This document shows positions 63,118-64,000 of a stretch of DNA of 64,000 nt, one piece after another. Position numbers and translations under genes: made by a program. The stretch's first letter is position 1, and each line of letters starts with the position of its first letter. The stretch lies in the NCBI RefSeq assembly GCF_030463565.1, contig NC_134643.1, positions 168,166,491 through 168,230,490 on the forward strand. The letters run 5' to 3'. The notes under the pieces are model-generated. The model saw nothing but the letters and a program-made list of their open reading frames with translations, did not search any database and was not told where the DNA came from. This DNA is from Pelecanus crispus. Its lineage: Eukaryota; Chordata; Aves; Pelecaniformes; Pelecanidae.

Positions 63118-63541
63118 TCATAGACTCATAGAATGGTTTGGGTTGGAAGGGACCTTAAAGATCATCTAGTTCCAACCCCTCTGTTATGGTCAGATGCACC
63201 TTCCACTAGACCAGGTTGCTCAAAGCCCCATTCAACCTGGCCTTGAACGCTTCCAGGGATGGGGCATCCACAAGTTCTTTGGGCAACATGTTCCAGTGCC
63301 TCACCACTCTTGTCTTCCTTGTATCTAATCTAAATCTACCCTCTTTCAGTTTAAAGCCATTACCCCTTCTCCTATCACTACATGCCCTTGTAAAAAGTCC
63401 CTCTCCAGCTTTCTTGTAGGTCCCCTTCACCTACTGAAAGGCTGCTATAAGGTCTCCCTGGAGCCTTCTCTTCTCCAGGCTGAACAACCCCAACTCTGTC
63501 AGCCCGTGTTCATAGGAGAGCTGTTCCAGCCCTCTATCCCT
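63118..63541 (-). mobile_element. CR1 LINE, 5'-truncated, 3' end of ORF2 and 3' UTR
   Basis: Its minus strand encodes the end of CR1 ORF2: [56 protein letters not shown] and FKARLNGALSNLV (about 63430 to 63206). The 3' UTR runs to TAGACTCATAGAATGG at about 63121-63136, the typical CR1 end seen in reverse complement. It is less diverged than the flanking CR1 sequence. The 5' truncation falls near 63541. Confidence 0.92.
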
Positions 63542-63544
63542 AGG

Positions 63545-63770
63545 TTACTAGTTATTCCTTGCCTGGAAGCTGTTCCAAAGGTTTTTTTTGTTTTCTGAGT
63601 TGTCCTTCTCTGAACTTTCTTAGTTTTAATATAACTTTTCTGAGATGAGAGCAACAGTCACATACACAGTATTCAAGATGTGGACAAACCATGGGGCCTG
63701 TATACTGTCATATAATCTTTTGCTTTGCTGACTGTTCCTACGGCACCCAGATGACACAAGCCTTCAGCAA
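63545..63770 (-). mobile_element. Ancient CR1 LINE, right part of a split copy
   Basis: GGAAGCTGTTCCAAAGG, TTGTCCTTCTCTGAACTTTC, TTTTCTGAGATGAGAGCAAC and CACAGTATTCAAGATGTGG fit the next-upstream part of the old CR1 type, in the right order and on the same strand as 62645-63110. Together they suggest one element interrupted by the younger CR1. Confidence 0.65.
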
Positions 63771-64000
63771 GAGTTACTGACAATAACGAGAGTTGTAAAA
63801 AACAGGAAAAGCAATTACTTGTAGAACATGGCGCATCTCTATGCATTAATTATTTTTTATATCTTTTTAGAAAACTTGCTGTATTTCTTACTTCCCTCTG
63901 TCCTTTGATCTGATGCACACCTGATTATGTCCTGAACATCTGTCTAAACAATTTTATACTGATATGACATATTTCATTTTAATAGTTTTAAAATATCTAA

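Larger units (their letters stand above)
61735..64000 (+). other. UGGT2: UGGT2 intron 14 (incomplete)
   Basis: A phase-2 intron running off the window edge. It carries an old CR1 (about 62645-63110 and 63545-63770) split by a younger CR1 (about 63118-63541). No further UGGT2 exon is visible. Confidence 0.85.

Noticed and set aside
1..64000. CRISPR arrays, tRNA or rRNA genes
   Set aside because: No regularly spaced direct repeats, and no tRNA-like or rRNA-like sequence was recognised.

Overview
The window looks like vertebrate nuclear DNA, almost certainly from a bird. Two genes are recognisable by protein content, with GT-AG introns and CpG-island promoters. Most of the interspersed repeats I can name are CR1-type LINEs, and there is one endogenous-retrovirus solo LTR of a type I know from neoavian genomes. 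No Alu or L1 is visible. Outside the two CpG islands the DNA is AT-rich, as expected of a macrochromosome. No bacterial, plasmid, phage or CRISPR features were found.

Layout. Positions 1-3948 are the start of the first intron of HS6ST3 (heparan-sulfate 6-O-sulfotransferase 3, minus strand). Its coding exon 1 is at 3949-4505, followed on the upstream side by a CpG-island promoter to about 5170. From about 5.2 to 20.4 kb lies the intergenic space between two divergently transcribed genes. A second CpG island (about 20.36-21.3 kb) carries the start of UGGT2 (UDP-glucose:glycoprotein glucosyltransferase 2, plus strand). I resolve 14 consecutive UGGT2 coding exons between 20903 and 61734. Every splice phase matches, and together they give 1559 nt, about 520 residues, roughly the first third of the protein. 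The remaining exons lie beyond the right edge.

Repeats. UGGT2 intron 2 holds a 577-bp solo LTR flanked by a perfect 5-bp target-site duplication, plus an old sense-strand CR1. Intron 13 holds a 5'-truncated antisense CR1 with much of its reverse-transcriptase ORF still readable. Intron 14 holds a younger CR1 apparently inserted into an older one. Smaller CR1 scraps lie near 15.0, 18.1 and 35.7 kb.

The two genes act in different parts of the secretory pathway: UGGT2 in ER glycoprotein folding quality control, HS6ST3 in Golgi heparan-sulfate sulfation. Their head-to-head arrangement matches the human 13q32.1 locus as I recall it, and this is the main reason for preferring the UGGT2 and HS6ST3 paralogues. 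I saw no undescribed multi-gene system. The least explained structure is a cluster of hairpin-forming inverted repeats at 16.39-16.60 kb.
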